Below are positions 13,481 to 24,908 of a stretch of DNA of 64,000 nt, piece by piece (position 1 is the stretch's first letter; every line of letters begins with the position of its first letter). The notes beneath the pieces are model-generated. The model was not told where the DNA came from and searched no databases. It worked only from the letters and a program-made list of their open reading frames with translations. This DNA comes from Phascolomyces articulosus (lineage: Eukaryota > Mucoromycota > Mucoromycetes > Mucorales > Lichtheimiaceae), in NCBI GenBank assembly GCA_025677815.1, contig JAIXMP010000013.1, positions 558,001 through 622,000 of the forward strand. Direction: 5' to 3'. A program made the position numbers and the translations under genes.

Positions 13481-14678
13481 AAATTTTATTATTATTATTA
13501 TTATTCATCTTCAATCTTCATCCTCTTATATATGTGTTTCATAATACTATGTTTTTGATCTGGGAAAAGGAGGAGGGGATGGAGATTCTATTTTGGGTGT
13601 GATCCATGGGTTTGCTTGCTGGGATAATGTGGTTTACTTGCAAATTGCAATGATTCCTCGGAATGAAATAGACGGTTAAACGTTGAGGAAATAGTTACCA
13701 AATTAAGGGTCCGGTAATAAATTGACAAAGCGTTGGAAAAAAAAGAAATGGGGGAGTTTTTTTTTTATAATGAAAAAAACATGACGTTATATTTGGATTT
13801 TGTAAGGTCAAAAACAAGATCAAAAAGACTTAGTAACAAACATTTTGAATATCATGTGTGTTTTTTCTTAATGTGGAGTCGTGTCTCTTTTTTTCATAAT
13901 TTACACGGATCTTGATCGTGGTTTTTTAAGGTTGCATGAAAAGAAGATGATGATAAATAACGAGGGAAAAAAACAAAACATTATTTTTTAAAGTCTATAG
14001 ATACACCGTCCCACATACATCACCCACATTCCACTCATCCATCCAGTCATTCATGCCCTACTAACCCACATTTTTCTTTGCTCCTAATTGTACCGAATGT
14101 GGGGAAAAAACATTATACGGGAATGTGCGGGATAAGGATTTGGAGACACTGGAAAACGTTTTGATAAAACTGTTATATGATCCATGAGCGGGGGATGATT
14201 TATCAAATTTGGTAAAGTTGCCGGTATGATGCGTGTGTATGTTGCCTTACACACAAGAATCGGCGGACAAAGGAACCAGTTCAAATTTTGGTTGCTGCGT
14301 TTAACTTTTTGTGTCATTAACCGAACCCAGGAACTTTTTTTTTTTGATTTTCACTTCTTCCTCAAACCTTTTTTTTCAAGGTACGTTTTTTTTTGTGACG
14401 GGGAAGCTTAGTTAAACGGGGATTGATTGTTTACTTCAAAGGGTAAAGAAAGAAACCACCATTACGATCATTATATATACAATATAAACCCACATATGTC
14501 ATCATATGAATCTCATTCCCGGGTCCTTCCATCCAAAAAAAAAAAAACCCATCGTCATTTTGTTTAAAAAGATAATTTGGATTCACTTCTTTTTTATATC
14601 TTACCTTTCTTTTCTTTTTTTCCTTTTTGTTTTTTTCTGTTTCTTTCTTTCACTTTACAACCAAAATAATTATAGATC
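13481..14678. promoter_or_regulatory. Intergenic region and promoter of pyruvate carboxylase
   Basis: No gene is seen. A (TTA)n run at about 13484-13505 follows the GAS2 gene stop. The last 250 bp before the ATG at 14679 holds a TATATATA element at about 14472-14479 and a long T/C-rich tract (about 14586-14655). TATAG immediately before the ATG (14671-14675) could be the 3' splice site of an intron in the 5' leader. Confidence 0.4.
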
Positions 14679-17600
14679 ATGCCTCACAGAGAGCATTCCG
14701 TTGAAACTATTCGTAGAAATAGCGAGGTGATGGGTAGCCTTCGCAAACTCATGGTCGTGAACCGTGGTGTAAGTTTTTATTATCTCAAATTATTAATCAT
14801 TTACGTCGGTATTTTATTCTTATTCTAAATGTTATCTATTATCTATAAAATAATAATAGGAAATTGCTATCCGTGTTTGCCGTACAGCTCATGAACTTTC
14901 TATGAGAACTGTTGCTATTTTCTCACATGAAGACAGACTTTCTATGCACAGATACAAGGTAACGTTTTTTTGTTTTGAAAGGAAATGGAAAAAAGGAGAA
15001 TTAAAAAGGGAAAAAAAAAACTTAAAAACGATATTCTATTATGATGATATATATGATAGGCTGATGAAGCCTACCAAATTGGTGAAGTGGGCAAATTCAC
15101 ACCTGTTGGTGCTTATTTGGCACAAGATGAAATTGTTCGTATTGCAAAGGAACGTGGTGTTTCCATGATTCATCCTGGTTATGGTTTCTTGTCAGAAAAT
15201 GCTGAATTCGCTCGCAAGGTGGAAGCTGCTGGTATTACATTCATTGGTCCTGCACCAGAAGTCATTGATAGCTTAGGTGATAAGACCAAAGCCCGTCAAA
15301 TCGGTGAGTTTTCCTTATTTTATTTTTTGCTTTATTTGATTTTATGATGATGCTATGTTGATTGTTGAGTGGATTACAATTATTGGGGGGAGTTGTACAA
15401 GAATGCGAATTTATTCTTTTTTTTTTTGTGTGTGAAAAAAATAATCATCAATCAAAATTCATCGTCATCATCCATCTAATTTTGTACGTATTGTTACTAA
15501 CACGTTATGTAATATTTTACAAAAATGATTTATTTCAGCCATGGAATGTAAAGTCCCTGTCGTTCCTGGTACACCCGGTCCAGTAAGTGAATACTCTGAA
15601 GCCAAGGCTTTCATTCAAGAATATGGATTCCCTATCATTATCAAGGCTGCCATGGGTGGTGGTGGCCGTGGTATGCGTGTTGTCCGTGACGAAGCCTCTT
15701 TGGAAGATGCCTTTAGCCGTGCCAAATCTGAAGCTTTATCTGCCTTTGGTGATGGTACTGTCTTTATTGAACGTTTCTTGGATAAGCCTCGTCACATCGA
15801 AGTCCAATTGTTGGCCGATCGTGCTGGTAACGTTGTTCATTTGTTTGAACGTGATTGTTCCGTCCAACGTCGTCACCAAAAGGTCGTTGAAATTGCTCCT
15901 GCCAAGAATTTGGATAGCAAGGTTCGTGAAGCTATTTTGAACGATGCTGTCAAGATTGCCAAACAAGTCAAATACAAGAACGCCGGTACCGCTGAATTTT
16001 TGGTCGATAACCAAGGGCGTCATTACTTCATTGAAATCAATCCTCGTATTCAAGTTGAACATACCATTACAGAAGAAATTACTGGCATTGACATTGTTGC
16101 TGCTCAAATTCAAGTTGCTGCTGGTGCTCTTTTGCCTCAATTAGGTTTAACCCAACAACGTATTCGTCAACGTGGTTATGCTATTCAATGCCGTGTCACT
16201 ACAGAAGATCCTGAAAAGGGTTTCCAACCTGATACTGGCAAGATTGAAGTCTACAGATCCTCGGGTGGTAACGGTGTCCGCTTGGATGGTGGTGCAGGTT
16301 ATGCCGGTGCTATTATCACACCTCATTATGACTCTTTGCTTGTCAAATGCACGTGTTCTGGTTCCACTTATGAAGTAGCACGTCGTAAGATTGTGCGCGC
16401 TTTGGTAGAATTCCGTATTCGTGGTGTCAAGACCAATATTCCTTTCTTGCAACGTCTTTTGACCCATGATACCTTTATCAATGGCAACTGTTGGACCACC
16501 TTTATCGATGATACCCCCGATCTTTTCCGTCTTGTTCAATACCAAAACCGTGCTCAGCGCATGCTTGGTTATCTCGGTGACGTGATTGTCAATGGTTCTC
16601 AAATTAAGGGCCAAGTCGGTGAACCTAACTTTAAGCATGAAATTGATTTACCTACTATCCGTGATGAAGCTGGTAAGGAAATCGATGTCAATACTACCGC
16701 TCCTACTGCTGGATGGCGTAAAATTTTTGTCGAACAAGGCCCCGAAGCATTTGCAAAGGCCGTGCGTGCTTACCCAGGCACTTTGATTATGGATACTACC
16801 TGGCGTGATGCTCATCAAAGTTTACTTGCTACTCGGGTTCGTACAACAGGTAAGAAATTTTATCTCTTTTTTTTTTTTTTTAATTTCCTAATACGGCAAT
16901 TTCCCCGTCACAAATCGGTTGAAAACTAACACATCATCATCTAAAATAAAAAATTTAAACTTTGATTTTCACAAGATTTGCTCCGAATTGCACCTGCGAC
17001 TTCACACGCTCTGGCCAATGCCTTTTCGTTAGAATGCTGGGGTGGTGCTACCTTTGACGTTGCTATGCGTTTCTTGTATGAAGATCCTTGGGAACGTTTG
17101 ATCAAGCTCCGTGAAGCTGTCCCCAATGTTCCTTTCCAAATGTTATTGCGTGGTGCCAATGCTGTCGGTTATACTTCTTATCCTGATAATGTCGTCTATG
17201 AATTCTGTGCCAAGGCTGTCAAGGCTGGTATGGATGTCTTCCGTGTCTTCGATTCCCTCAACTATGTTGAAAACATGCGTTTAGGTATTGATGCCGTCAA
17301 GAAGGCCGGTGGTATCGTTGAAGCTACTGTTTGTTATACCGGTGATGTCTCCAACCCTAACAAGAAGTCCAAGTATGATCTTGATTACTATGTCAAGGTT
17401 ACTCAAGAATTGGTGGATGAAGGTATCCACATTCTCGGTATCAAGGATATGGCTGGCTTGTTGAAGCCTGAAGCTGCTAAATTATTGATTGGTACCATCC
17501 GTGAAAAGTTCCCCGACTTGCCTATCCATGTTCACACTCACGATACCGCCGGTACTGGTGTTGCTTCCATGTTGGCTGCCGCTGCCGCTGGTGCTGATGT

Positions 17601-18756
17601 CGTCGATGCTGCCGTTGATTCTATGTCCGGTATGACTTCTCAGCCTGCTATGGGTGCTTTGGTTGCTGGTTTGGAACAATCCAACTTGGGTACAGGTATT
17701 CGTCATGAAGATATCCAAGCCTTGAACTCTTACTGGGAACAAGCTCGTATGTTGTACTCTTGCTTCGAAGCTAATGTCAAGGCTGCCGATTCTGGTGTCT
17801 ATGATCACGAAATGCCTGGTGGTCAATACACTAACTTGATGTTCCAAGCTCAACAATTGGGTCTTGGTACTCAATGGATTGAAATCAAGAAGGCTTACGC
17901 TGAAGCTAACCAATTGTGTGGTGATATTGTCAAGGTCACTCCATCCAGTAAGGTCGTTGGTGATTTGGCTCAATTCATGGTCTCCAACAAGTTGACTGGT
18001 AAGGATGTTGAAGAACGTGCAAAGACTTTGTCTTTCCCTACCTCCGTCGTTGAATTCTTCCAAGGTTATCTTGGTCAACCCGTCGGTGGTTTGCCCGAAC
18101 CTCTCCGTTCCAACATTATCCGCGACTTGCCTCGTATTGATGCTCGTCCCGGTGCTTCCATGGCACCCTTGGATTTGGCCAAGCTTAAGGATGAATTGAT
18201 TGAAAAGTATGATGGTATCAATGATTATGATGTCATTTCTGCTGCTCTTTACCCCAAGGTCTTTGCCGAATACCGTGATATGGTTGAGCAATATGGTGAT
18301 TTGAGTGTTATCCCTACTCGTTACTTCTTGGCCAAGCCTGAAATTGGTGAAGAATTCCATGTTGAAATTGAAGAAGGCAAGACCTTGATCATCAAGTTGT
18401 TGGCTGTTGGTCCTATCAACTCTACTGGCAAGCGTGATGTTTACTTTGAATTGAACGGTGAAGCTCGTGTCGTTGGTATTCAAGATAAGAACGCTGCCGT
18501 TGAAACCGTCACTCGTGAAAAGGCTAACCTCTCCAAACCTGGTGATGTCCCTGCTCCCATGTCTGGTGTCGTCATTGAAGTTCGCGCCAAGGAAGGTACT
18601 CAAATCAAGGCTGGTGATCCTGTCTGTGTTTTGAGCGCCATGAAGATGGAAACTGTTGTTTCTGCTCCAGTCGCTGGTCGTGTTGAATTAGTACCTATCG
18701 CTGAAGGTGATTCTCTTTCATCCGGTGATCTGGTTGCTCGTATTGTCAAGGATTAA
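14679..18756 (+). CDS. PYC: Pyruvate carboxylase
   Basis: Five exons (14679-14768, 14860-14958, 15060-15303, 15539-16849, 16976-18756) encode 1174 residues, the usual length for fungal enzymes (~1180). It adds bicarbonate to pyruvate with ATP to make oxaloacetate, feeding the TCA cycle, gluconeogenesis and lipid/amino-acid synthesis. Domains in order: biotin carboxylase (about 22-480) with the ATP-grasp Gly loop MGGGGRGM near 183-190; carboxyltransferase starting around 560 with DTTWRDAHQS (563-572); C-terminal biotinyl domain with AMKMET, biotin-lysine K1138. No mitochondrial presequence is evident before the biotin carboxylase domain, so a cytosolic location is likely. Codon use is strongly biased (GGT, GCT, AAG, CGT), as expected for a highly expressed gene, and this creates a long shadow frame on the other strand. 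Confidence 0.97.
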
Positions 18757-19805
18757 ATTTTAGATATCCACATGGATATATAAAAGTCTATTACTTGTTC
18801 TCTCATGCTTTTTTTCATTTTTTAATCTATTCATTCATTCTTATTTTTCCGTACTCTCTCCTCCAGCACATCCCCTTCTTATTCCACTGCATCCAATTTA
18901 TTTTGATTTTTCCTTATATATATACAACACACTTCTTTCTCTTTTCTCTTTATTTTTTTTTATTCAATATATTTTTTAATGTAAATTTAACATTGTCAAA
19001 AAATCATTATCCTTCCAATATTTTTGTTACCCTATTATATACATAGAAAAAAAATTATCTCCTCCCTGGTTGGAATGACAAAATATATATATGTTGTTTT
19101 AAAACGCAAAGACAAAAAGACTTTTTTTATTCTGATAATGACGATACTGACTGAGTATGTGTGTGAATGACGAAGTTAGAAAGTATTTTTTAATTATTAC
19201 GGTAAAAATGCGGTTGGGATGGGAGTATTGATAGTGACTAAATGTACGTATTGCCTTGAGTCAAATCTCAATTAATTATCATAGTGGCAATTGAATCAGT
19301 ATTTTGCGGTTGACGGTGGTATAGTTTAATCTATGGATAACTTTGTTCTGTAACTTCAGTGATATGCACTTTGGAGAGAGCAAGTTGATTATTACGTGAA
19401 ACAAATAAAGAAATGTTTCTCATGGCTTTTCCACATCGATTCTTTAATAGACTTGGTATAAATAGATAACTATTGCTGCAGCTTCACCTACGTACCAACA
19501 GTGTAAGGATACGTAGGTTCGACGTCCCAGCACCACTATATATTGTAGAGTTCTTTTTTATATAAAACAGTTTATTGACATATTAGATTTTTTTTTCTTG
19601 TCAGGAATCAATAGACCCTTTAATATTTGTTAATAAGGATAAAAGGGGTATAACTAAATTATGATATGATATGAATTTCATTTTACGTATAAGGGGAGTG
19701 GTAAAAGAAAAATTTGGAACAAGTGAAAATGCAAAGAGAAATGCATCAATAAATTTGGAGGAAAGAGACGGAGAGAAAAACGGCAAAGAATATCATGTAG
19801 ACAAT
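18757..19805. other. 3' flank of pyruvate carboxylase and intergenic DNA
   Basis: T/C-rich 3' untranslated-type sequence continues to about 19050, then AT-rich DNA with no credible gene. The only structured element is the inverted repeat at 19486-19518. Confidence 0.4.
19486..19518. repeat. 9-bp perfect inverted repeat (hairpin)
   Basis: ACCTACGTA at 19486-19494 is mirrored by TACGTAGGT at 19510-19518 with a 15-nt spacer. The flanking sequence reads like a tRNA T-loop (GGTTCGA), but no matching acceptor or anticodon stem exists, so it is listed as a hairpin only. Confidence 0.6.
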
Positions 19806-20400
19806 TTACTTGCTATTCACCTAAAAAAAAAAAGGGCAGGTTAACTCTGTTAAAAAGGATAACTTCTTACCGTTAGATGGATTACTATCTGCCTTTAGTA
19901 AAGAAAATGACAAAAGAAAAATAAGCGTCTCGTGCAAGGGATAACCATGGTTGATCCATCGAGATGGCATGTCATCCAAATTTGGAAGATTAGAAAACTG
20001 AATACTTGTGTGTAACAAATCCAAATTGAGCTATACCAACTCGGGCCTAGAGCTTTGATCCCCATTACTAGAAGCTGTTACCACGAAATATTTTCTTACT
20101 CTATATGTAAAACAAGTTCTTCTGCTGTCTGTGGAAAATTCTCTTGATAGTAAGCAGCAGTATCTTTTGCATTGTACATTTCAGGTTTTATTGAAGCAAA
20201 GTAAGTCATAGTTGTTAAAAGTGTTTGGGAGTGAGTTGTCAGAAGATGATATTGTTACGCAAACGGCACTTTATCATTTTGAGATGGAGAGAAGCTTATC
20301 ATGCTGTTGCTGTTCCATTCAGTGAGTTCCACACAGTAATTATATATTCTCATACAGCCTTTCTTTAAATATAAAACAAAAAAATATGTCCTATCATTTT
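19806..20400 (-). pseudogene. Decayed gene fragment of unknown family
   Basis: Read on the minus strand from about 20400 down, the DNA has protein-like reading with only a few stops: a stretch containing NYCVELTEWNSNSMISFS, a TAA, then YFASIKPEMYNAKDTAAYYQ and more up to about 20110, and a last part with IQFSNLPNLDDMPSRWINHG between about 19880 and 20020. A splice-like GTAAGA near 19870 and TTTTTAG near 19820 fit an old last intron, after which the frame soon stops (about 19806). No family was recognised. In-frame stops and a frame change in the middle suggest a dead gene. Confidence 0.35.
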
Positions 20401-20749
20401 AATACTTTTATTATCCATTTTTTCGTAGTTTAGCCAAATTGAATAAAGATAATATATATAATATGATTGCATGAGCCTTTTCTCCGTTATTTAGAATAGT
20501 CAAAAAAGACTAATCACAGTAGCTTTACTGTAAGACTCTAGGAAGATCCTCCAAAAAAGTTACTTGGTAAATACCGAAATAAAAGGACTGAGAGAATCCG
20601 GGCAGACTTGCATTACCACGTGGAAAAAAAATCATATCGGCAAAAGATAAATTTCAATGGCAGCAACAGCTATAAGCTTAGAATTAATTTCTCCAACATA
20701 GTTTTCTTTTTCCTTCCTCCATTAAACGAACGAATCACAGGTACAAAGT

Positions 20750-20925
20750 TAAATGAATGCTGGTTGGCGATAACAATTAAAGTAGTAATGGCGGCAACGA
20801 GTCTATTAATTCATAAATAATACTATTATTTTTTTTTCAATTATAGCATGCTCACACGCTCAAAAAGCGTGAAAGATTATCGGCTAAGTCAAGGCGAGCA
20901 TGTCTGGCGATCAACGATGCGAAAT
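20750..20925 (+). repeat. Hairpin-bearing duplicated element, copy 1
   Basis: This stretch shares about 150 bp with 20957-21105 in the same orientation: a GCTTGGC/GGTTGGCGATAAC-like start, TAATG-CG-TTTATTAATT, an AAC/ATA-ACTATTATTT tract, then an AG followed by CATGCTCACACGC. It contains the stem CACGCT/AGCGTG with a short A-rich loop (about 20853-20871). After the AG it can be read as a short open frame starting MLTRSKSVKDYRLSQGEHVW and ending at a GTACAG donor-like site, so it may be the relic of an exon. Confidence 0.5.
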
Positions 20926-20956
20926 GAACAGAACGCAGGTACAGTAACTAGTTAAA

Positions 20957-21105
20957 TAAATGTTGCTTGGCAACAGTGCTGCTTGACAACAATAATAATA
21001 GTAATGCGTTTATTAATTGTGAACACTATTATTTCTTTTAAAAATCTTAGGACATGCTCACACGCTTTAAACGCGTGCGAAACAAGACGAGCGTGTTCGG
21101 CGATC
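20957..21105 (+). repeat. Hairpin-bearing duplicated element, copy 2
   Basis: This is the second copy of the 20750-20925 element. It keeps CATGCTCACACGC after an AG and retains a GC-rich stem (CACGC/GCGTG) around a changed loop (TTTAAAC), near 21060-21078. Read through, it begins MLTRFKRVRNKTSVFGD, matching copy 1 in the first residues. The second copy leads directly into the GGTTCAAG repeat field. Confidence 0.5.
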
Positions 21106-21109
21106 CGTA

Positions 21110-21545
21110 CCTTATGGTTCAAGTTTCCTTCTGGTTGTTCCATTCTGGTAGAATCATTTATGGGTTGGTTTTCTGAAATTGCCCAGAGCCCAGTTGCAAT
21201 TCGTAAATGATTCAACGCCTTATGGTTCAAGGGCTCCTTTTGGTTCAAGTTTCCTTCTGGTTCAAGTCTCCTTTGGTTCAAGTATCCTTTCGGTTGATCC
21301 GTTCTGGTAGAATCATTTATGGTTTGATTTTCTGAAATTGGTAAATGAGTTAAATATTTTTGGTTCGAGTTTCTTTTGATTCAATCGGTGATGCTTGAAT
21401 CGAAAGAATGAGAAACAATTAGAGTTTTAAACAATTTACGAATTACAACTATCAATCCTTTTTGGTTCAAATTCTTTTGGTGTAATCAATGACGGGTTGG
21501 TTTTCTGAACTTGCACAAAGATCAGTTGTAATCCTTAATGATTAC
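21110..21545. repeat. Irregular repeat field built on TGGTTCAAGTTTCCTT
   Basis: The words TGGTTCAAG and TTTCCTTCTGGTT recur many times. A longer unit, TCTGGTAGAATCATTTATGG followed by GTTGGTTTTCTGAAATTG, occurs at about 21141-21180 and 21303-21340, with a third diverged copy (GTTGGTTTTCTGAACTTGC) near 21495-21515. On the minus strand the field reads as Asn/Gln/Lys/Glu-rich repeats (EPEGNLNQKEPLNHK). It looks like a local tandem expansion, probably non-coding. Confidence 0.6.
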
Positions 21546-22901
21546 ATCATTATTTTTTCTTTTTGGGAATCTAGGCGATACATGACCTCCTTGTTGGTGT
21601 TTCCCGGGCAACATATTTGAAATGACATGGCTAAGAAGTATCGCTCCTAACTTTATATTATTATTCAAATAATAAAAATACATTTTGTTTACAATAGCGT
21701 ATAAATTGATTATCATTGTTGTGGTTGTGCGTTCTTATATTGATTCATGTGTGTTGCTATTAATCAATACATGAATAAGATGAGAAAGTTTATAAAAAAA
21801 CGTATACTTCTGATGATAGACTTATGGATTACTAATATTGTCATTAATACATTTGTATTACATGCAATATATATATATATATCACGACGAAAAAGAATGA
21901 AGATACAACAAAATTGATGCGAGGAAGTGATTTTTATTTAGTTCTTGGATGACATTGACATACCCAACTTAATTTCCTTTCTCCAAAACGTGTCTATATA
22001 TTTATATTCATGCTACGAATACTAATAATAAAAGTTAATAAGCACTTCATTTCGTTGTTACCTACGGAATAAACAGATCAAGTCCACCCTTTTAATAATA
22101 ACGAATACAAACGTATCAAATCATCTAGTCCAGTTATCACTAAAAATGCAGTCGCATTTATAGATATATATCGCCTGTTTCTAATAATTTCAACACTTCC
22201 TTCTTATGTTTTTGTAATACAGACAGGGCACCATGACTATCTTTATAAATATTGATTTAACGACGTATAAAGAATGGAGATAATGGGGGGGGATTATTAT
22301 TGAATAATTAGTACCATACCTAAATATGGTTGCTTATAACCTACAACCACCTAAGCGAGTATGTTTCCATTAAAAAATGTTTTGTTTATAAAGAGATGAA
22401 AGAAAACTTTTTCATTGGTTTGTTTCCTTATTTTGTTATTCAAATGCCTTTTTCCACCTTCATCTGTCAATAAACGATGTTCCTTGGAAATAGGTAACGC
22501 AACTCAGACATAACTTATGGTATTGTTTAAAACAATTACAGTTTATTACGTATAAATTAAATCATGCAGAATGTTGTAAAACGGGAAAGTTACTTGTATA
22601 TGTATGAGAGTAAGTGAGTTATGATAGGAATGATGAGTCATTTTAAAATTAAAGGAGGTTTTAGGGTGTGATGTGTGTATGTGTGTGTGATTTTTGGTAT
22701 AAAAAAAGAGAAAATTATAAGGAACCCATCCTGTTCTCTTTCTCTCTTTTTATCCATAGAATGATATAGAAATAAGTGCTTTTTTGGATGTTGTGAATGT
22801 TGTTGAATGATATTGTACGATATGATGGGAATGCGTACAAAATGTTATATATGTATAATAATAGTAATATAATAATAATAGTAATAATAATAATGATGAT
22901 T
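21546..22901. other. Intergenic DNA, nothing recognised
   Basis: AT-rich sequence with no credible frame. TA and TAA microsatellites occur near 21867-21880 and 22856-22895, the latter just beyond the stop codon of the MATE gene. Confidence 0.45.
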
Positions 22902-24908
22902 CTACGCTGTATATAAAAGAGGTTCTTGCTCACCGTCATGGATATGATTTTCCTCTGACTTGACACGTTGTTGTGTACGTTCCACTTCTGTATCCCAATT
23001 GACAGTAAATAAAAAGATACACTCACCAACAGCACCCAAGAACAAGGCGACCGTTAAACTGATCCAGATACCCGTCAAATTCCAATCTGCAATAAAAGTC
23101 ATTGCATAACCCATAGGTAAAGCGACAACATAGTATGCAAATAAATTGATCCATGCAGCGACTGTTTGTCTACCTAAACCTCGCATCACACCACCGCATA
23201 CACCACATAATCCATCTGCAATTTGGAAAAGGGCACAAAGAGGTAAAATATGGGCTACACGTTGAACCACCTCTTCATCCGAAGTAAATAAATAACCAAA
23301 GAAATTTCGTGTCACTAATAATCCGAACGAATTCAATGATCCAAATACTACCGCAAACACCAATGCTACCATACAAGCTCTTTTAGCTTTTAACGCAAAT
23401 GTTTCCCCTAGACTGTAAATTATTATGAAAAAAAGGAGACGTAGAATAAAAAATTAAGTGATTTGGATCCTTTTTTACCCCATCACAACTTGATGAAATT
23501 CCTTTTTTCCTTCCCCAAAAAGTAAAGATACTTACGCATTTCCAACACGATTCGAACAAGCTACACTAATACCATAAGGAATAGTATAAGTAGCTGAGGC
23601 AAGTGTTAAACAAATGGATTGAGCTGCAAGATCAATGGTACCAAGATAAGAAGCTGCTAAAGCCGCTAATTCAAATGCCCACCATTCACTATAAAAATTT
23701 TAATGAGGATTACAGAAAAAAAAATTCAATTAGTTTCATAAAGGGGAGTCGTACAGAAATGGAAAATAAAATCGGATTCTTATTTGTTGCAAAAAAAAAA
23801 AAGTTTTTTTTTTAGCCTTTTTTTTTTTTTACCTGCAAACCATAAGAATACCAGGAACAGCTAAACGTAAGAAGGGCCACCAATCCTTAAAAGCTTCACG
23901 CGACCAACCACCCCATGCTTCACTACCTTTGTAATAACGAATATACAGTAATAATAAAGCGAGCATTAGCCAATAACTAAAACTGGTAGCTAAAGGAGCA
24001 CCAATGAATCCCAAATTATAAGGTTTTCCATGAACTAACAAATAGTTCAAACCAAAGTTAAGTGGTGATGTGATCATAAGTGCATATGTGGATGGTTGCA
24101 TCAATCCTTGTGCCTGCATATACTTCTTTACACCTTCAAATGCAATAAATGCTGGTGCTCCCAACATGAGGTATCGTAAGAAAACACCTAATAATTGTAT
24201 ATATGGATGGTTGTTAGAATGTGAATAAGATATGATCTATGTATATATCCAAGGATGATGATTTCACTTACCAGCAAGACGAGCTAATTCTGGTTCCTGA
24301 TTCAAAGCTAACAATATCCGAGTTGCGTTCCACCAAACAATGGCAATAGGAATAAACATTAAACTCAGAATCAAAAGAGCTCGTTGTAAATGGACACCGA
24401 CCAATGTTTTATCTCGGGCGCCCGTCCATGCTTGAGAACATAATGTATCTAATGCAGTTGCTGTACCCAATGCAATTGACCATGCTGATACATTGGCAAA
24501 CATACTAGCCAATGCACTTGCTGCAAGTTCGGTTGGACCCTATATTATTATAATTTTGAATTTGACACATGTAATTGTTAATGGTATATAATGAAATTTT
24601 TTAATGGGGATTTTTCAATCCAAAAATATTTGTCATCCTTATTCATAAATTAAAAAACAAACAAACAAACAAAAACAAATAATAATAAATCTGATACTTA
24701 CCAAATGACCCAATGTAAAGATACTAGCAAGTTGTAATGAATTTTGTAATAGATAGGTACCAATGACGGGTAAAGAATTGAAAAGTAACCAACGAAATTC
24801 AGAAGACCAGCTTCCATTGTTTCTCGATTTGGGTACGAGTGGACTGGTCTCAGTAGGTGTTGCTGACATTGAAGAAGTAATTGATGCAATGTCGTCCTCT
24901 GATCGCAT
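22902..24908 (-). CDS. MATE family efflux transporter
   Basis: Five exons on the minus strand (24908-24702, 24539-24272, 24187-23833, 23688-23536, 23412-22902) encode 497 residues, typical for the family. A ~40-residue hydrophilic N terminus is followed by about 12 hydrophobic segments. HLGPTELAASALASMFANV and GTATALDTLCSQAWTG match the first repeat of fungal/plant MATE proteins; the second half carries AAQSICLTLASATYTIPYGI and RVGNALGE, the matching segment of the second repeat. These proteins export drugs, metabolites or organic cations in exchange for protons or sodium at the plasma or vacuole membrane. The third intron holds a long A12/T10 run. The substrate cannot be predicted. Confidence 0.93.

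Noticed and set aside
17482..18603. A 373-codon open frame on the minus strand inside pyruvate carboxylase
   Set aside because: It is the exact shadow of the strongly codon-biased carboxylase exon, has no motif, and no promoter-like sequence stands before it.
19440..19540. Possible tRNA gene (GGTTCGA and CCCAGCACCA)
   Set aside because: No 5' acceptor strand TGCTGGG, no D-arm and no anticodon stem in the right place.
22840..22900. (TAA)n-rich tract after the MATE stop as a possible origin
   Set aside because: AT microsatellites of this kind occur throughout the window; no other origin feature is present.
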